Assembly: GCA_037903355.1 (NCBI GenBank)
Contig: JBAJFE010000030.1
Span: forward strand, 1-64,000
Reading direction: 5' to 3'
Length of the DNA stretch: 64,000 nt
DNA from: Trichuris trichiura
Taxonomy: Eukaryota > Nematoda > Enoplea > Trichinellida > Trichuridae
Within the stretch, counting starts at the first letter, position 1, and each line of letters begins with the position of its first letter. Both the position numbers and the translations under genes were made by a program. The notes beneath the pieces were generated by a model that was given only the letters and a program-made list of their open reading frames with translations, did no database searches and was not told where the DNA came from. Below, piece after piece: positions 25,529 through 39,306 of the stretch.

Positions 25529-26173
25529 TCAATAATCATATGCCTTTAGCATTCATGTTAGTTGTGGAACTTAAATTTAGAATTTCAAAAAGGCAGTACA
25601 CGTATAGTGGCACTGCAAACGACGGGACGATCATGAAATGTACAATATTGTTCAGCAGCTTCAAGAGCAGTGTTCAGTTCTTTTCGGCCGCCATCATAAA
25701 AGCGATTGTACGCTGTAAACATTTTAAAATGACATATAGTATTATTGGAGACATTTGATCATTCGAATAAGCAATATTTTACTACAGTCAACGAGATTTA
25801 GTCCACTCTGGTTAAAACAATGGGTGCCTGTTTGCAGTAGAATGATGACAGGTAATACCATATGAATATGACGTGCGTTTTGGTTGGTCAAACTTCAGAC
25901 CACAGTACCATTCTTTTGTTGTTAGTCCAAAACCAATTGCAGAGGAACTATCTAGACCGGCTTATCAATTATTACACAAATGGGTGAGTTCTAAAGACCG
26001 CAAAGTGTATTGGTGTGATTCTCATGACGGAATGTGGATGAAAGTATAGGTGGCGGTATCAGATGTGGTAAAAAGCGTTTTCATCCAGAAGCTACTGAGT
26101 GACTAGCAATTTGAAAGTTCGCGACACTTGTCATTGCAGAAAGGCCAGATATAAAACAGAAAATTTTGAAGTG
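25529..26173. other. 3' flank of RFX gene, nothing else recognised
   Basis: The 72-codon open frame at 25540-25758 has no motif. This stretch probably includes the 3' untranslated region of the RFX gene, whose stop is at 26174. Confidence 0.4.
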
Positions 26174-29100
26174 TTACATGGAAAGTTCAGTTTTGGTCTT
26201 CTTCACTAATGGCCTGATGTCGCTGGGCGATTCGTTTTCTGTGCAGTAGTATATCAATCCATTAGGGTCACGAGAACACGGCAGCAAAGGATCATCGGTT
26301 GAAATAGACGATTGGCGTCCGTTGATCACTATCTTCGCTTTGCTAGTTAAATTCAAACTTCTCTCCTTTCCTCGTAATTCCAGAATTTGCTGCTGGCGCT
26401 GTACGGGCATTCCAGGAATAACGTGGGAAACTGCTTCCTCCTGATTCGAACTGGAGATGCGTATACCTTCAGCTTGTGGCATACTCATTGATGCCAGAGT
26501 AATACCGCATGTATCTATGGAATGAGGATTGCTTCCATTAATTCTATCAACGCCATTGTTTGACTGGTAGCTTGAGCATATTCCCAGGTTCCCACGTTGC
26601 GTATAGAAATCATAAGTTTTTTCAGCCGTGGCGAGACTATTCGCAAAGTAATCATTCGAAAACCTTTTCCTGCAGCTCTGTAAACAGGTATTTTCAGATC
26701 AGCAAATGTGCTGCCGTAGCAGAAATTCTGTAAATGTTTTCGTTTTCATAATAATGTCTTAATGTTGCCGAAAAGTTGAATGATTCATAGCGCGAAGTAC
26801 GCGACCATGGCGGTACATTTTTATTTTAGTGCCCTTATGGAATTCATCCGCTAAAAATGTCCACTCATGAATGTTAAAATTGCATAGTCAGACAGACGGC
26901 CAACACCTAAACATGAAAACGCGACGGTGTACTCACTCAAAACTTAGAACCTTTTACTTTCAAACAAGCCAAGCCTGTACGTATGCATGGGTGTACTTCT
27001 AAGTTACGATTTTTTTGAGTCTTGTAAAAGTTCCTTTGCGATCAGTGTAGCTTTCAGGGATATCCGCATTCAGTTTTCAGCAAATCTGGGATACGAATAT
27101 CCCTGAAAGATCTATCCGTTGTAAATAACCTTTTATATAAAACTCGACAAAAGCTAAAAGCTAAAGCTCCACCTCCTCACTGACGACGGAACTAGAGCGT
27201 TCCGAAAGCTTTGAACATTAAAAAGTTGAGTGCGTTGATATCTGTACATTTTCTTAATAACGGCTCATCCATCCGTTGGTAGAGCAGTTGTTTTAGTTTA
27301 ATTACAGATAACAGCACAACGAAAAACGGGAAAAGCCGTAGAAGACCTTACAACCATGAAAATACAGCCCGTTAAAAAACACCCCGTTTTCAAAAACTCG
27401 ACAAAGCATTAAATCACACTTACACGCATACATACAATGAGATTATAGAAACCTGTGTTGAAAAACTTTGCTTGCAATTACGCTCAACCTAGTAGAAAAA
27501 ACCGACCCTAAAGATAAAACCCCCTGGTCAATTACTCCTGATTACGGTCTGTAGTGTGGTTGCCAACAGTACGCGAAAAACAGTTTCATAACAGTTCTTG
27601 TAAGTTCAAAGCAATAAAGCGGCTTTATTGTCTTATTGAAAGAGAGAACAATCCCACATCTACTAGAAGCTTTTAGAACTTTATTGGTTTCGTTGTCGGC
27701 AAAAGACGGCAAAGGCCAGGGATTCATGCCTTGCCATTTTTTTGCTTGCCATGGTACCAGTAAAGACCATTGTTTCACGCGGATCTGAGATTGTTCTCTT
27801 TTCTCGCCGTGCAGTAAAACCATTTTATTTTTTCACCTCGTCAGCATTGTAAAACTTTATCAGATCAAGTTTTCTAAGATCAGCTTTTCTAAGCGGCAAA
27901 CGTTGATTCGACTTCTCTTGTAAAGGCGTGATCTGTCAGGAATTGATCATGTATGAACTCAAAGAACAGAGGTTCAGTGAACTTAAAAGAATATGCATTT
28001 ATCTGTTTATGTAGAGACCCATTCAGAAAACTCAACCCTAAGCCTAACCTTCAGGACCTAACTTGGACCTATTTTTAACGGTAAAACAAGAGAATAGTAC
28101 ACAATGTTATTATGTTAAGAATATATATGTGATATTTTCCTTTTTTCCTGTTGTAGATGGGTCCAGGAATAAACTCAAGAGCTCAAGTTTGAAAGTTGAA
28201 TATTCTGGGTGGATCACTCCGTACGTAAAAACTATACAATGGCAAGTTATTAACCCGTACGAAATGCTGTGTACAAAGTAATCAACGCTTTTAAAGAAAA
28301 ACACCTCATAATTCTCTAGTCGATTTTCTCGACAGAGCTTCCGTGACCGACCTTATTCCGTGACCGACAACTGCATATCTCAATTTTACGTTGGATAAAC
28401 GAGCTGCTTTCGTAAAGAAGCATGTAAAACTATGCTTTCTTTATCAAATTCCACATCTTTACTGTGGCACTCCGTAACGGATTTTGATAATGGTTTAACG
28501 TTTAAATGATGTGGGTTAATAGCCACCTTTAATAAAAAAACTCGTTTAGAGCAGAGCAGGCATTACTTAACGGTCGCAACTGTCTGCCTGCGAAAAATCT
28601 TTGTGCACTGAAAGTTTACTATTTAAGTAAATCAAAATTTAAGTTTAAATCTCAGAATGGAGAATTTAAAAAAAATAACTGATAAGGAGGTAATTGATAA
28701 TTTAATTTGAAATATTTAACTGAAAAAAGGAGGTATCTGATCACTCATTATCTGGGACTGAGTGTCCCCAAGTGCTCCGTAGGCACTTTCCATCTTTTTC
28801 AATTACTTAGCACATAGTGCCCCTTTTCTGAGTTAAATGTTTCAAGTTAAATTATCTACTACCTCTTAATCAGTCAGTTTCTTTGAACTCCGCATCCTGA
28901 GATATAGTTAAATAGTAAACTTTCAGTGCACAAAGACTTTGTGCTGGCAGAGGGCTGCGCCCAGTATGTGTTATTCGCTCTGTTCTAAATGAGTTTTTTT
29001 ATCAAACGTGGCTATTAATTCATATTTTTTAAACGGTAAGAAATCTTTACTGTAGCAGTGGAATACTGTTATGTATGTCTTACGTTACAACAGCGCGCGT

Positions 29101-32100
29101 AAAGTGAAGGACAAAAAAGAAAAAGTTTGAGACAATAAAAGTCCACCCTTTGCCCTAACATTTACGTCGAGCCTAATTTAGCATCTAGTTATTAACTAAA
29201 CAATTCCTATTCATTTACGTATATTTCATTGTCCACATTTTCTTCTCTCATGTTCTTGGAAATGAATAACAGTACAGGCTCACTGCTTAGAAGTCGTATT
29301 TAGGCAGCACGTGTAACGCGAAGTTTGCCAGGAACGGATGCATCTCGTCTATGAAAAATACTGCTCGTGCTGTCCCATTATCGCATGCCTGTAGTCAGAG
29401 AATAACAATACAACAACGGTTTTTCGAAAGCTCTAAACTAAAAACGTGCACGAAATCGACTTTTTCAATATTTTACTAATATTAATAAATTCTCCTACAT
29501 TTTAAATCTTTGGCAGCATTTTTAAAATTGGTCTAGGAACATACCTACTCCGTCTCTTTTAACATCTGACGCACTTGAAATCTTAATAGCACTTCTGTAC
29601 GTCCTTGAAGATATAATGTCTTCGTACGGGACCAAATAATTTCATTTTGGCTTCTTTTGTACGGATTTTCTGTGTCCCGTTGAATAGACTTTTATTAATA
29701 AGTTCGGACCCGAAAGCTACGGACATTTTATTAAGAAAAGTTTATTAATAAAAGTCTATTCAACGGGACACAGAAAATCCGTACAAAAGAAGCCAAAATG
29801 AAATTCTGTACGTCCTTTCCTATTGACATCTTGCGGAGCGTTTCCCTAAGTGTTGCAGTTATAGCTAGATCCTTTCTAAAGAACTTCCCCTGCCCTTCGT
29901 TCAAAAAAATGTCCCCCAACTCACGCCAAATGTTCTACCATCCTTTAGAAATAATTGACGTAAGGCAATTACCAGTTTCAGAGAAACTAAAAGATTGCAA
30001 AAGAACGAACTATTTTGTTCTGATAAAGCTATAGGGCTATTGGGAGAAACGAATACATTTCAGGTTCTTTGTCCACTTGTATATTACCTGAGACATAATG
30101 GCTACAGCTGGAAGATCCGTCGCTGAAGCAATTCGCTGTTCCACCAAAAAGAACATGTATTCATCGAATAGTAGTCGAATTAGATGGAATGAACCGAACG
30201 AGGGAGCACTACGGAGAGTCAGGTCCCTCATTAACAGTGAACTTAAATGTTATTACTACAAGAGTAAGTAACGCAGTTGGTGATTTACCTGTAAAACGAC
30301 CAGTGCAGCAAAAACTTTCTAGCTTCCCTATGCAAGCGAAAGATTTCTCCACTTGAACATGAAGGCAAAGCACGACCCACAATAAGGTCAAGCCAAGCAG
30401 CAAATTGTTCTAAGGTTTTTGGCTTCTCCAATGCTTCTTTAAAGTCCTGTTCTATCTGCTGAACCATGGAAATGTCGCAACTGCATACCCAGTCAGCTTG
30501 CTCCTTAATAGCGCTTAAATTTTTTAAAGTTTTCGAAATAAATGCTTCACCTGCACGTTGCGAAAATCCACACGATTAAGATCCGTCAACATTTGATTCA
30601 TCTGTACTGAATTCTGCAGGACAGCTCTAGCTGCTTGCGCTAAGTGATTCAGGCTTGTGTATCTGCGGAGTATCTGCGCGAAGGAGCGGGCAGCATCAAG
30701 CTAAAAATTACCCCTTTGACAAACTAGGAACGAATACTTTAATTATCCGCGCGTTAGGACCATATCCTTTCGAAAATATGCGACAGCCTAACCCTTTTAA
30801 GAACCGTGTTAGTGTAACCGTTGAGCTTTAGAGCTTTCAAAACCTTTGTTTATTTTGTTCAATGCCAAATTGAGGGTTACGACGTCATTTTGATGCGATA
30901 AACAGGCACTCAATAGTCTTTGATTAAGGATCTCATTGATAGCCTACTTTCGTTGCTTTCAAAAGCAAACGAAGAGACACTTTCCCGCAGTCAAGCTGCG
31001 CCATTGGCAAACGGTCATATTATGGCTTTGCGTTCGGCATCGCAACAGTACGTCAAGAAAATTTCTTTCAGCATTCGGAAATGTTCTTGATGTTCTCCGA
31101 TCACTACATTTGTTCCTTGTAGTTAATAATCGTAATTAAGCTACACAAGTGTTCCACCAACCGATGGATGAACAAACTGCTAGACAAAGCAAGGACAATA
31201 TCTACCACGTTTCAGAACTGATCTCAGTCCGTCGTCAGCGATGTTAGCTCCCTAAAATCCTAGCAAATTTTGTCGACAGCTGTTTATTGATAACTGCTTT
31301 ATTTTTAAGATCATTATAGTCCACGTTTCTGCAAAATTTTTTTTCCGTTGTAGTACCTGTCGAAAATGTGCGAACAAATGGCTGACCAGTGGACGAATGG
31401 GAAATTTTTAGCAAAAACAAGGCTTTAATCCATATGCATTTATTGATACAGAACCTACAAAGTTAACTGTTCCCAGCCTCCGTAGCCCTGACCTCACGTA
31501 GAAAATAATTAGCAGCGAATAAATTGGACATCCATGAACCACTAAGTGCAAGTGAACATGGCTGTCAAATTCGGTGAGCTTGCTGGAAAGTAAAGATGTT
31601 AAAATGCAGCCAACAAACTACTGAACAAAGCCGACCATCCTGAGGAGAGAAACTGTAATTTTAGTAGTGCTGCAACGGACCAGCATGCATTTGCTTCATA
31701 CAGAATTATGCTCAGAACGACAGAATCCCGTTCGTTTCATCTAAATTATGAATAAAACGTCAGACAATGGACACCATTACTTCGTATCCGGATGATCACA
31801 CTGATTCGTTCTTTTGAAATGGACTGCTACCTCTGTTAAACTCAGACGAGTCTCTAAGAAAAGACGCTAACCAGGCCAACGGAAGAATTAATAATAACGC
31901 TGACCACGGAAAATGCTATCTCTGAATTTCTTACAATAGGGTCATTTTTACAGAAGATATTGCCTTACAACATGAAATAGCGCCGACATGTTTTGAAGCA
32001 ACCGATGCTTCTTGAATACTGTCATGTACAATGTTAAATTAGCAATTTACACGTATTCCACTCTGTATCCATCTATTACTTATGTTCACAATTTTTTGGT

Positions 32101-35100
32101 ATACTTGGAACTTGTTAGGCGGATGAGATAAAATCTTGCATCTGTTTAAGCCTATGAATGACAAAAGTCTTCCTAAGATTCTCACCCTGGCAAGTTTTTC
32201 AGCCTTCAAACAAGAACTTTGCAGATGAGCCTGATTCTTTATCGCGAAAATTGGGCGCTATGTGCTTAAGATTCACTTTTGAGATACAAAAGAAATTACA
32301 AAGCGTTTGTTCTTTTTTTTTACACAAACGCTTTGCCATCCTTTTGTATTCTTGCTTCCATACTCCTTTCCATCTCTCTTCTGTCATGAAACTCATCTGC
32401 CTTACCAACCGCTTCACCACTTAATCTCCTCGTCTCCCTCACCACAGAATGAAAGTGCAAATTACTTTGATGCATTGCACAGCTTCAGGTAGTCCAACCA
32501 GTGATTCAGAAAGACTTGTTTCCAGCTGTTTAGCGAAACTACGAATCGACTGAGTAAGAAGACCTGTAGAAAGTACACAGATGATAGAATAGGTCTATAC
32601 GAATGAGAGAAAAATCACTTGGCATCGGTCGCAGAACGTTGACGAGCAGTATGTTAACGATCACCTGATAAAACTGGCAGTCCATGACGTGAATATACTT
32701 TTGAATGGGTTTCAATGTGCACAGATCGTGCAGCTGCTTGCGTGTTAGACCACTGCTAGGTCCTGCGGACAAGCTAGAAATAATTCTTGTACAGCATACG
32801 AGGAAATACACATGCCTTTGATACTTTTTCATCACTAAAATGACTTGTTTCATTTTAGTAGTCATCAATGCTTTGTAATTAAGTAGCGAGGGCGTGGCGG
32901 TCAAACGGGTGGGCAAGTACCAATGAAACTATGTATTTACATGCAGATCGAAAGTGAAAGTTTTAGAATGATATTTTATCAGTTTTATGGAAGTTGTTTT
33001 TTCCCAAACCCCTGAAATAGGAGATGGATTATGCATTTCCCAGGAGAGCCATTTTCATCCGCTAGCTGACGAAATAGAAAGATTTATTAAACTGTTGACC
33101 ATGCTTTGAGTAATTAATTCCACAGGACGATCGCGGAAGAAAACTTTCATTTCGGTAGAACTCTGGTAGTGATCCTTACCCGTCGACACTTTCGTCATCA
33201 AGAGAATTGCCGAGTTCTGTAGGCTGCCAGAAGTAACGCCAGAACAGATCAATATCGCAGAAATTCATAGTTCGAACCAAATTGAGAATGTTCTGCAAAT
33301 GAAATTGCCTTAGCGCACATTAATAGCGCAGAAAGTGTTCAGCATGCCTGACAATGCATTCTGTAACGTGTAAAGAAGGTTTCCACCTGATCTTGATTTA
33401 TATTGATTTGTTCTAGTTCGCTGGGCTGTAACATCGGTGGAAGTAAGTTAGGCACCGTTCCTTGGCCGAGATAACTCTGCTGGATTTCTACTTTTGACAT
33501 TTGGTCAGGATTATCAGCTACCGGAGTGGTAGGAGGAGGAGCGCTAGCGGTTGGATGAGCAACAGGCAATAATGTAGAATCTGTTCCAACGACATTTATT
33601 TCATTATCACATGTCGCTGTGCTGGCGGTTATCTTTGACATTCTTCGAAACAGTTCACTTTCTTGCTAAGATGATTTAGTGACCGACTTGTCTGCTTACC
33701 TTTTGTTCATCCCCGCTGGCTTTTGTCTTATTGCCATGATATTTTCCTCGCTGAATCGGCTCAGCGGTGAATCAGGCTTCATTCTTATTCCGTAGTAATG
33801 GTACTTTGAATTCCCCCTGAAGACAGATTCTGCAATAAACTTAGTGACGAGCATCGCGTTACACTTTACCGAGTTCCCAGGCGTCTTGTTCTTAAGCCAA
33901 GAAAAACAGAACGAATCAGCTTGCCAAATGAAGCGGCATTTACTGGATCCAACTTGTGTTCTGTGCAGTGCTTCAAGTAGTGATTGTACAATGTACATCG
34001 AGGAAGTGAGACGCCTTCTGCTGTTTCGTAGTTCTGTAGCAACCAGTGGATCTATAGGATAGGAGTGAAAACTTTGTTTTAATGCTCCTTTAAGTACAAC
34101 AAAGTAAACGGTGCCATGAACGCCTCACGCTCGTTGGTAGGCAAGTAGCGACATTTTGCCATGACAATAGCAGACAACATACCAGCCTGTTTTAGCGATA
34201 GCATTGTTTATGAAGTACCGAGGAAGGTATTGGTGTCAAGGAAAAGCAGTTCTTTTCATGCAAAACAAGAAATACAGACCATAATCACTTACAGTAGCAG
34301 GTGATGCTCGAGTTGTGTGGCTTAGTTGCTGAGCAGCAGTTTCTTCTTCCAGAGCTCCTTGTCCTTGGTGCGAACGTACAGTTTCAGTTTTCACCAAGTA
34401 GGACGAGTTAGTAGAACCCAATTCAGATTGGTAAGATCCCTTTAGCAATGTTCTCAGAGTTGCGAAAATTCGTAATCTAACTTAGCTTACCGACTGTTGC
34501 TGAAAGTAGCCACCTAACTGGTTTTCATAGTCCTCTTCATTGGTATAGAGGTTGTAAGTATTTGAAACTCTACAAGGAACGTACTTCGTCACTGTACTGC
34601 AAAACGGTTAGACAGTGGAATGAAATAGAGTAAACTGATTAATATAGATAATGGTTAAGCTGCCCAGTGCGCGGAAGCCTAGATATTACCATAACGCCAC
34701 GATTTTACCTTCGCATGGTAGCCTTTGTTACTATGCCTTAGAAACGATGCTTGCTACCTTCCAAATGTTATTCCTTGTCATTGTACTCTAAAGATCAAAT
34801 TGAACGTTACCTGCGCTTTTGTTAGAGTTAATTTACAAGCTGCGGTATCAATTCTTTGCTGTTATGCGGTCCCGCTTAAAATTCATTCGTTGAAGGCAGT
34901 ATAAGAGTACTGAAGTCTCAAGCCGTGCACTTGGGAACACATAATCAGCCAACCGTTGCAGTTTTGGACATTCCGAAAGGATAGTTAATGGTTTAAACGT
35001 TCACTCTTGGTTTTGTTGGTGCCGTGAACAAGACATTTGGCAGAGGAGGTAGAATAAAGGGAAATAGGAATAAAAGGAGAAATAAACAACGAAATAGAAA

Positions 35101-38100
35101 TACAGTTTTTTTTCATCCCCTCAAACATACCGTAATCTGCAGAAGCAGAGAACAGAAAGTAGGTATATTAGGCCTTCAACAAACAAGATGAGCTGCAGTA
35201 ATTATGTTATTTGCAAAATTTATAAAAGCAGTTTTTCCACAGCACGGTGCGTCCGTTATGCTCCTAAAATGCCCATTAGTACCTGAAGGAGCGTTTCAAA
35301 AACTTATCTGTCATAACTGGCCTCTTGTAAGGTCTGCGTCCCGCTATTTGAACGAATTGTTTTCCCAACCTTGCCGGTTCCGTTTTGCGCGCTTACCGAA
35401 GCCTGCACTTGCGCATCGCATAAACTTGTACGAAAAGTCATAATTACCATTCAAAAACCTGATTTGAATCCATTCGCTAACACAACCCTCCCATTCTTAT
35501 TTCTATCTTTGTCGGTTCAAGACGGGACATCCCGAGACGCCTGCTTTGCTGGCGTCAGTTCATCTCGGTGACAAGACTGTCCAGGCTTGCAAAGATCGAA
35601 CGTTTCTTGAGTAGTGCAGTAGTGCAGTCGCCCATCCTATCCTTATTCGGTTGCGTCAAATCATGTAACATGCAATAGCCAAGCATTGTACCGCGACGAA
35701 ACTTTTCCAATCCTCAGAGAGCAGAATAAAGTCATTGCTAACCGGTATCTGTTTGCAATTCTTCCCTAGTTCTGCGTGCACCGCGTCTGAATCTAGACTT
35801 AAAGGATTTCATACTGTTGCTTATCTAAGATGACAAATGTCCTTATGAGAACTTATCCTACTATCATTTCACTGGGGTAGAGAGTGCATATCCTAATCAT
35901 CTACAGTGAATATGCGATGTTTAACTTCACTTGCTCTAAGGGCAGGATATAACCAAGACATTGCATTATTATACAATGTCTCATATGACCTTGCATCGGG
36001 CCAGATTTTTCGATAACCGTTATGAAGGTGGGAGTGAAGGTCTTACCCTGCGACGTGGCACCCCTATAGTTTTTCTAGTCACTGCACGCTCAAGTATGTT
36101 AATCCTTCGTAAATTTTTCAGTGTTAAGCTAATCGTCAAAGTACTCCAAACTCACCCCAATGATACGTGTTAGTAGCAAAGAGTGGATTATACTTAGTAG
36201 AAGTAGAAAAGATGGCATACTGCAAGTCTTGCTGGGCTGGACTCCTCCGAGATGTAGTGGAATAGAGTACTTCACTATTCGATGGTTGACCATCTGCTAG
36301 ATATTGCAGTGGAAACATCCTTCTTGACTCCTGGTGACCACTATCATTTGGAGCTAAAAAAGGGGTAAGAATAAAAATCAGGAAAATCCTTTGAACATGT
36401 GGTTGAGCTGTACTGAAACTCGTTAGCATCAAAAGGGTGAGCAACGTGTTGCTGGTTCAAAAGATTACTTTCAAAGAGTATTAGTCCAATTAATTTACTA
36501 CCACCAGTTTACTAGTACGTATTAATTTACAGTGTGTCTCTGACATACGATGAACTGGACTTTATGACGATTTTGATAGCAGGAGACATTCATTTCGCTA
36601 TGTGCGTTTTGTTCTTTCCCACGGCGTAGCAACGTGCTGCACATATTCATATGGTGTTGCGCTGCTGCAGCTACCTGCAGTTCAGTTGATCAGAAGATTG
36701 CCGAGATAAACAATGAATATGCCGCAGTCTACAGTCTGTAGTGACTTGTTAGACCCACATTTCTTGGATATTGTGCTTGTGCTTCCCTGCTCCGTTAGGC
36801 GTGAAAATATTTGTTGATTGATAATGGGTCCGCAAAAGTTTGTTCCATATATGATACTAGCTGCTGCTATGATATGCACTTAGCAGGCCAAATAGGTTTA
36901 TTCTGTGGTTTTAATAAAGGTTCCCAACTGATAGAAATAATGATGAAATATTAAAACCTGGAAACTAGCGCCATTTCGACCTATGTAAAGAGATATTCAT
37001 CAGCGAATCGCATGCAGACTGAAGAGCTTTCGGATGAAGAACAAATGCAACTTGGTCAAAGGGATCTATTCCGCAAACTAATAAATCTTCTACTTCATGA
37101 GAGCCTACGATTCTGCAAAGAAAACCTATGGGCTCAAAACAAAGGCAGTTTAATGAAAAAACCGTATGGTAGTATATAGAGCAGGCTTGCATGCAATGAC
37201 TTTCCTCAACTGTGATCTAAGTCAAGTGTTTAGAAAGCAAGTTCAGACACGTTGCGCTGACTTATGACGTTCGATAGGTTCTAGTCTCTGGTCCTGGTTC
37301 GTTAAATTTTGCCGTAGCCAACTTGTTGTGGTGGTTCTCCGTACCCATGTTGAAATCTGTCCAATACCGTTTAGTCCAAGTTTTGCCTTCAACCTAAGCC
37401 TAAGCGTGAACCAATGCCTAAAGACAGCATTGAACTAATGTGAAGGTGGTGAATGAAGTACTCCTGGTGGAAACTTCCATGGTACGGTTTAGCATTAAAT
37501 GAATTGAATACACATTCCGACTTTCGATGGTTTTCATTTACGATGGAGTGTTCGAGACGAAATACCACCGTAAGTCAGGGACCCTCAGCATTATTACAAG
37601 GCGGGTTTCATGGCCCTAGAAAGAAAAACAGCATGAAAGGTTTCTCAAACAAAAGCTGGAAAACGGTAATCTATGATACTGAAAGCATAAGTACCAATAA
37701 GTTCTTCATTTTTTCATTGAAGCATGGACATTTTGTTAACTGGTACAGGTATCCCCCGCCTTACGAATATTCGCTTTTACGAAGAAGCTGAATATGCAGC
37801 TACTTTCTCTTTACGAACGAATTGCGTAGGCGTTTCTTCACTTTTACGAAGAAATGCGACGGAATAGTAGCAGACCTTTACAATTCGTGCCGTTTTCCTG
37901 ACCTCGTGTACTGGCCAGTCAGTGCATTTTCGCACGAGTTCATCAAATGCCCTGCTGTGCTGCTAATAGATGAACGAACAACGGTGACAGCAACTCCCCA
38001 TTGTTCTGACCTATATCTCTGTCTACGTTCTTTCTCAAAATATTTCTTCATTCTTGTGGCAAGCAAATCAAGGCAGCTGGAGTTTATCGGTCTCCCAGGG

Positions 38101-39306
38101 AGTTGCGTTCTACCTAAATGGCAATCTCTCCACAGAGGCAAACATATAGATGGGACAGGAGTGTCCCCTCCGGATCAGGCCATATGATTCTGTCTCTCTA
38201 CCCGCGAGCCATTTTTCCGCGGTTCCAGCATTGCACTGGGATTATTAGCTTACCAATTAACAGTGGAAATGGAATCTAGATAAGTTGTTTTCTACTTAAG
38301 GTGTATTTTTGTCACTAGCTCCGTTGCTATTTCTACTATGCATTATTGCTGCGCATATTTCCTTGCGTTGCATCCTTCGGTGGTAAGGGCTGGCAGAATG
38401 TTGTCAGGAGACCAAGTCCGCTAGAACGACTTACCGTTTTAATGAATAGCAACCGCTTTTTCGACTTACAAATGTTCGCTTTGCGAACAATTTTTCTGGT
38501 CCCCCTAAACTTTCGTTAACCTGAGATACCTGTAGTTAACTTTAAACAGTGAACAAAAGCCTAGTCAGTGGATGTGCATTTGCGTGCCTCGCAAGTGCAC
38601 ATTCATGTATTAGTGAGCGTTCGGCCTTTAGTTAACAGTGCAAACACAGTGGATTAAGAACAGTATTAACATACAGCTGTTTTACAGAAAGATCGCTAGT
38701 ACAGTTTAGCGGCGAAGTTTCACCTATAACCTTCAACTGTTCAGCAGAATAAAATAACATTAATAAGCTCACCGGCGGTTGAGATAGGTTGGCCTGAAGT
38801 TGTATCATGAGATGGAGGTAAATTTTCAGGCAACTGCTGTTGCATAATTATGATGTGCCTGTTAATTGTAGATCCATGATCATTCAGGGTAATCAAATCT
38901 GATCCATTTCGGATATTGGCTTGTCCTTTTCCAGTAACTGGGTGAATTAAAATTGACCTAGTAGAGATGACTTGAGGACTGAGAGATTGGTGATGGTGGC
39001 CTGCAGCTAGTGGTTTTCTTTCTCCTGGATTATTCGCTCCTTCTGAACCATGCGTTGTTGGGAGAACTGTGATTCTTTCTGCAAGTGACTAAAATTTTGA
39101 ATGCAAGATTGGAGTTGGTACATATGCCTCGTGATACCTACCGCGCTGAGTTCCGAATGGAGCTTCACAGATGTTTGCGAATGCTTAACTGCCAATAGCA
39201 AATTAGCATCGCTTGAGCAAATGTTATGACTTGAAGATGCCAAAGAAGAACCTTTTAGGATTGGGAGAGAACCTGGTACGAGCTCCACTTGCGTGCCGCC
39301 TTCCAT
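26174..39306 (-). CDS. RFX-family transcription factor (RFX1-3/daf-19 type), fifteen exons
   Basis: Minus-strand exons in coding order: 39306-39142, 39088-38773, 36353-36156, 34591-34491, 34439-34293 (acceptor uncertain), 34051-33870, 33816-33700, 33642-33348, 33292-33180, 32773-32619, 32563-32466, 30701-30551, 30503-30289, 30241-30088, 26677-26174. Phases agree at every junction, giving about 969 residues, close to human RFX1. A Gln/Ser/Thr-rich N-terminus precedes the winged-helix DNA-binding domain (about residues 310-385; [36 protein letters not shown]). Conserved RFX domains B and C follow ([29 protein letters not shown]), then the dimerisation domain ([36 protein letters not shown]). 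The final exon has a basic PLVKKTK end. RFX proteins bind X-box promoters; the nematode member controls ciliary genes. Exon 12 has one extra base near 30660 giving TAA after ILRR: sequencing error, or a disrupted gene. Confidence 0.93.
27152..27392 (+). mobile_element. short hammerhead-bearing insertion in RFX last intron, 13-bp duplication
   Basis: The insertion is flanked by AAAACTCGACAAA at 27139-27151 and 27393-27405. Its order on the + strand is: hammerhead-like core (27177-27216); a linker containing CTCATCCATCCGTTGGTAG and TTTAATTACAGATA, shared with 17037-17322 and 47784-48139; then the terminal ATG segment ([13 protein letters not shown]) folding AAAAC-ACCCC-GTTTT against the duplication. 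This is the cleanest example of the complete short architecture. Confidence 0.85.
27177..27216 (+). ncRNA. hammerhead-like ribozyme core
   Basis: CTGACGA at 27180, stem GGAAC/GTTCC with loop TAGAGC, then GAAAGC. The catalytic boxes are intact. The downstream mini-stem (CTTTGAAC) is weak. Confidence 0.72.
28465..29042. mobile_element. long imperfect hairpin MITE, 11-bp duplication
   Basis: ATCTTTACTGT flanks the element at 28454-28464 and 29043-29053. Internally, TAATAGCCAC, AAAAAAACTC, GTGCACTGAAAGTTTACTATT and further blocks on the left are mirrored by their reverse complements on the right, with arms of about 250 bp and about 15-20 percent mismatch. It lies in the last intron of the RFX gene. 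Family unknown; the 11-bp duplication matches the PLE-related insertions better than hAT or mariner. Confidence 0.75.
29607..29803 (-). mobile_element. short PLE-related palindromic insertion, 14-bp duplication
   Basis: An exact TTCTGTACGTCCTT direct repeat flanks it (29593-29606, 29804-29817). The arms 29639-29702 and 29745-29803 are near-perfect inverted repeats. The left end on the minus strand encodes [14 protein letters not shown] and folds GAAGA...TCTTC. The centre (GGACCCGAAAGCTACGG) looks like the right half of a hammerhead core. It lies within the last RFX intron. Confidence 0.85.
31203..31240 (-). ncRNA. hammerhead-like ribozyme core in RFX intron 11
   Basis: On the minus strand: CTGACGA, stem GGACTGA...TCAGTTCT, then GAAACGTGGTA. 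Downstream on that strand lies a diverged CATCCATCGGTTGGTGGAA block of the short-element family. The terminal segment and duplication were not identified. Confidence 0.65.
37746..38532. mobile_element. Tigger-type MITE in RFX intron 2, TA duplication
   Basis: The left end TA|CAGGTATCCCCCGCCTTACG and the right end, reading inwards, TA|CAGGTATCTCAGGTTAACG, share their first nine bases and are more weakly similar after that. TA flanks both ends. Internal repeats of CTTTTACGAAGAA lie near the left end. About 787 bp, with no transposase. The open frames at 37822-38187 are incidental. Confidence 0.65.
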
